Shown here: positions 9,745 to 11,841 of the stretch, in pieces
How the letters are laid out: the number at the start of each line of letters is the position of its first letter
Position numbering within the stretch: the stretch's first letter is position 1
Assembly (NCBI GenBank): GCA_002751075.1
Contig: NAOQ01000296.1
Span: forward strand, 46,241 to 58,081
Direction: 5' to 3'
Length of the DNA stretch: 11,841 bases
From: Ichthyophonus hoferi
Lineage: Eukaryota; Opisthokonta; Ichthyosporea; Ichthyophonida; Ichthyophonidae
Made by a program: the position numbers and the translations under genes
Notes under the pieces: model-generated
What the model saw: the letters and a program-made list of their open reading frames with translations, nothing else
Told to the model about the DNA's origin: nothing
Databases searched by the model: none

Positions 9745-9975
9745 TAAATCCAACTGAAAGTACATCAATTGCATACCACACTACAAAATTTGACCTGATA
9801 ACAGGTAAACCCAAAGTAAAAGATGAGGACCCGATCTTCCAATTCAATTTACCAGCAAAATGGATATGGTCAGATTCAAATCTGAATGCATTGATATGCT
9901 TGCTTATGTTTGCACTACATGTCTACAGTTTCACATTAAAAAATATCTATAATGTTTACTCCCTCCTACACTAAA
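9745..9975 (+). mobile_element. third gag N-terminal fragment of the same family
   Basis: From about 9755 the sequence repeats 6575-6700 with about 82% identity over roughly 100 bp, both reading FDLITGKP in translation. It then continues with LPAKW and a hydrophobic stretch that also has a counterpart in the minus-strand piece. It abuts the GAG-pre-integrase end of the longer element. It could be a separate truncated copy or the result of recombination. A direct LTR repeat was considered but fits less well, because the same segment recurs inside the gag region of the minus-strand piece. Confidence 0.55.
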
Positions 9976-10785
9976 TGTACAGTTATGAATTATCTTCCAG
10001 CACATTATTTCAGGAAGGCACTGATTTTAGATTTTAGGAAGGAAATAGAACAGCACACAATATTATGAAATGGGACTTATTGTCAACATAAAGCACTGGA
10101 CTGATAAGTCAACTGGAGAGTCTGCATATGATGAAGTAAGTTGTTAGGTGATTTGATAATGTAATATCAACCAGTTAAGATTGTTGACATTGTAAAGTCA
10201 CTGTATGAGTGGTATACGTGAATATATTTTTGTTGTTGTTGAGAGATTCAAATCGGATACATGTTTTCAACAGATCTAGATAATAACTCTTTAGATGGAT
10301 CATTTTGTTAGTAGTGTATAGATACAAGTATTTGACGTATGCGTATTTTATACCTTTGCAGTCAGCTGTAATGCATAATCTTTAACCTATCACGTATTTT
10401 AGGCAAGGAATAGTTTATATTATATGTAAATGGAAGCCACTGGCAGGCTCTGTGCATTCTGCATAAAACAATAATTTATTATTCAAATTCAAAATAGTCT
10501 TGAACTATTTATTAGGTATTTCAATTGGTTAGCATATTATATAATGCATATAGATTTTGATTAAAATCTGGATCGGAGACACAGACACATCTGTGCAAAT
10601 GTATAACTTTTACATAATGCCAGAAGGAGTAGGATCAATTGCATGCATATTTCAATGCTATTACCTTTTCATCTTCGAACAATTGGATCATACAATATGG
10701 TGTTAGTGTGCATGTATATAATACTTGATAAGTTGCATTAGAGTGGATCTGAACAATCTTGCACTTGGGTATACCATATATTTCT
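9976..10785. other. AT-rich spacer, nothing recognised
   Basis: No coding region, RNA gene or clear repeat is recognised. A plus-strand frame of about 60 codons runs from about 10720 to 10900 without splice or start support. Confidence 0.5.
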
Positions 10786-10832
10786 TTAACCGCTTATTGA
10801 GAGAATATTGCGGGGAAAATGCTCGCACCCCA

Positions 10833-10952
10833 AGAGATCATAGATATCGCCTGTTTAAAAAGAAAATCTCACTTAAAATCTGTACAGTTAAGGATTACTA
10901 GCTTCTTAATAAAGAAAAGTTGTGTCAGCTATGGTAAAGGCCTATGATCTCT
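10833..10952. repeat. 11-bp inverted repeat
   Basis: AGAGATCATAG (10833-10843) and CTATGATCTCT (10942-10952) are perfect inverted copies separated by 98 bases. A minus-strand acceptor-like tract (TTTCTTTTTAAACAG) at 10851 next to one arm leads into a short open segment, 10850-10786, containing DIYDLLGCEHFPRNIL. This might be a terminal exon, but no upstream exon could be linked. Confidence 0.35.
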
Positions 10953-11293
10953 ACGTTATAAATCATGATATTTACGCATTATAATATAATTTAAAATGTA
11001 TGCTACAAATCCATTGGTAAGCTAAACAAATCCTAAATTCCTGATTAAAAATAAATCATTCTATACCAACGTGAATGTCATTAACTATAGGCTTGCTTGC
11101 AGTAAAAGCTATATAGATAATGTGAACTTTTCGATATTTCTGTTAAAACAAACAAATATCATTACAATTGTGGAATAATGATAATATTATGTTATGTATA
11201 GATAGAATATTATTATGTCAATATTTTGGAGAGCATCTTTGATGACCAAGTTATTCTACAAGAAGGATACGTTACTATTTTTTTCAATCTTGT
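10853..11293. other. AT-rich stretch downstream of the 11294 stop
   Basis: It probably includes the 3' UTR of the gene above. Several acceptor-like sites followed by 20-30 open codons occur on the minus strand (for example after TTTGTTTTAACAG near 11140 and TTTTTAATCAG near 11040). Frames this short are expected by chance at this base composition, so they are not called. No canonical AATAAA lies close behind the stop on the minus strand. Confidence 0.35.
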
Positions 11294-11616
11294 TCACCAT
11301 CCAACCTCTTCGCCTTTATACATGGCTTCAATTGCAGACAAGTTTTCTTTACAGCCTGTCTAGCTTAGCAGTGTCGATATATTTGGCCAGGCTTAGGAGA
11401 CATATCTACTAGCTATACAGCCTTTCATTTGAAAGTCTTTAGTTGAGTGAGGGTTACAGTTGGCGGTGGCTCCTTTTTATTGATTTCCTATCATTGTTTC
11501 TTACCTTTGGAGTTGAAAGCTCCCTGTCGGAGGATAAATAATATATGGCGCACGTGTTCAGCTTCTGGGTAGTAGTACTTCGTAATACTTCCAAGAAGAT
11601 GCGTGAAGGTCAAGTT
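11294..11616 (-). CDS. possible last two exons of an unrecognised minus-strand gene
   Basis: The first exon, 11616-11505 (112 nt), lies between an acceptor TGTGTATAG and a donor AAAG|GTAAGA. A 149-bp intron ending CTAGACAG leads to the terminal exon 11355-11294, which stops at TGA. The frame crosses the junction in phase 1. Translated stretches include HLLGSITKYYYPEAEHVRHI and, across the junction, NSKGCKENLSAIEAMYKGEE, ending VGW. Both exons are GC-richer than the AT-rich surroundings, and the splice sites are close to consensus. Upstream exons probably lie beyond 11841; 11617-11841 shows only intron-like sequence. The first exon looks like a helix-forming segment, but no family was recognised. 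An extended form using a donor at GAAGAG|GTTGGA and an acceptor at CTTCTTGTAG near 11256 is also open but has a weak donor. Confidence 0.4.
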
Positions 11617-11841
11617 CTATACACAAATTATAATACTAACAAGTAGGAAATATGAGAGTAAGAAGTTACATGTAAAAAGTTGAAAGGATGTCAAAATAAC
11701 TGCCGCCAACTATGATTAACATAGACTTTTTTAGGTACCCTCATCTAGTCCCCAACTAACACATTTCGATTGGCCTTTAAAACAGTTCAAACCTATTGCT
11801 ACTTTAAATACATCAAAATATGATAACCTAAATTTTACTGA

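Noticed and set aside
6575-9870. Terminal direct repeats as a confirmed LTR pair
   Set aside because: The same segment lies inside the gag region of the minus-strand relative, and no TG...CA ends or primer-binding site were found.
11215-11412. Plus-strand frame with hydrophobic residues
   Set aside because: It overlaps the minus-strand terminal exon, which has better splice and composition support.
11617-11640. A 24-nt GT-AG intron that would extend the exon at 11505-11616 leftwards in frame
   Set aside because: Far shorter than the other introns here; the pyrimidine-rich sequence looks like the end of an ordinary longer intron.
1-11841. tRNA, snRNA, rRNA or CRISPR structures
   Set aside because: No recognisable conserved boxes of these RNAs, and no regularly spaced repeats, were seen on either strand.

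Overview
This is an AT-rich eukaryotic window. Its one solid gene has a GT-AG intron, a TATA-like box and an AATAAA poly(A) signal. The CREB/ATF-type bZIP protein it encodes suggests an opisthokont (an animal or an early-branching fungus), but nothing seen fixes the species. No tRNA, rRNA or CRISPR array was recognised.

Left part (1-4250). The minus strand carries a two-exon gene for a 359-residue bZIP transcription factor: exon 1 at 2284-2652, exon 2 at 1116-1826, intron of 457 bp. Just upstream of it, on the same strand, three phase-compatible short exons (3139-3335, 3030-3069, 2953-2964) look like the 3' end of a second gene that I do not recognise. A weaker exon-like frame lies at 603-803. 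The rest is AT-rich spacer with a TA microsatellite and an A16 run.

Middle part (about 4290-9975). This is a graveyard of one LTR-retrotransposon family, probably Ty1/copia-like. Three decayed pieces can be matched to each other: a minus-strand piece (about 4290-5985), a longer plus-strand piece (about 6440-9740) with gag, protease and GAG-pre-integrase regions, and a short plus-strand gag piece (about 9745-9975). The two larger pieces face away from each other. The plus-strand piece is split by a foreign 765-bp block (7622-8386) flanked by ATGCC duplications. The minus-strand relative runs straight across the equivalent point, so the block is a later arrival. It carries a promoter-like cluster and a minus-strand open frame of about 110 codons that does not resemble the retroelement; its spacing of short motifs resembles the N-terminal region of the kinetochore protein CENP-T, a tentative reading.

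Right part (9976-11841). This is mostly AT-rich DNA without recognisable genes. On the minus strand, two phase-matched exons with good splice sites (11505-11616 and 11294-11355) look like the 3' end of a further unrecognised gene that continues beyond the right edge.

All likely host genes therefore lie on the minus strand. The bZIP factor is the only one with a clear role, as a nuclear DNA-binding regulator. No functional link between the genes can be shown from this sequence.
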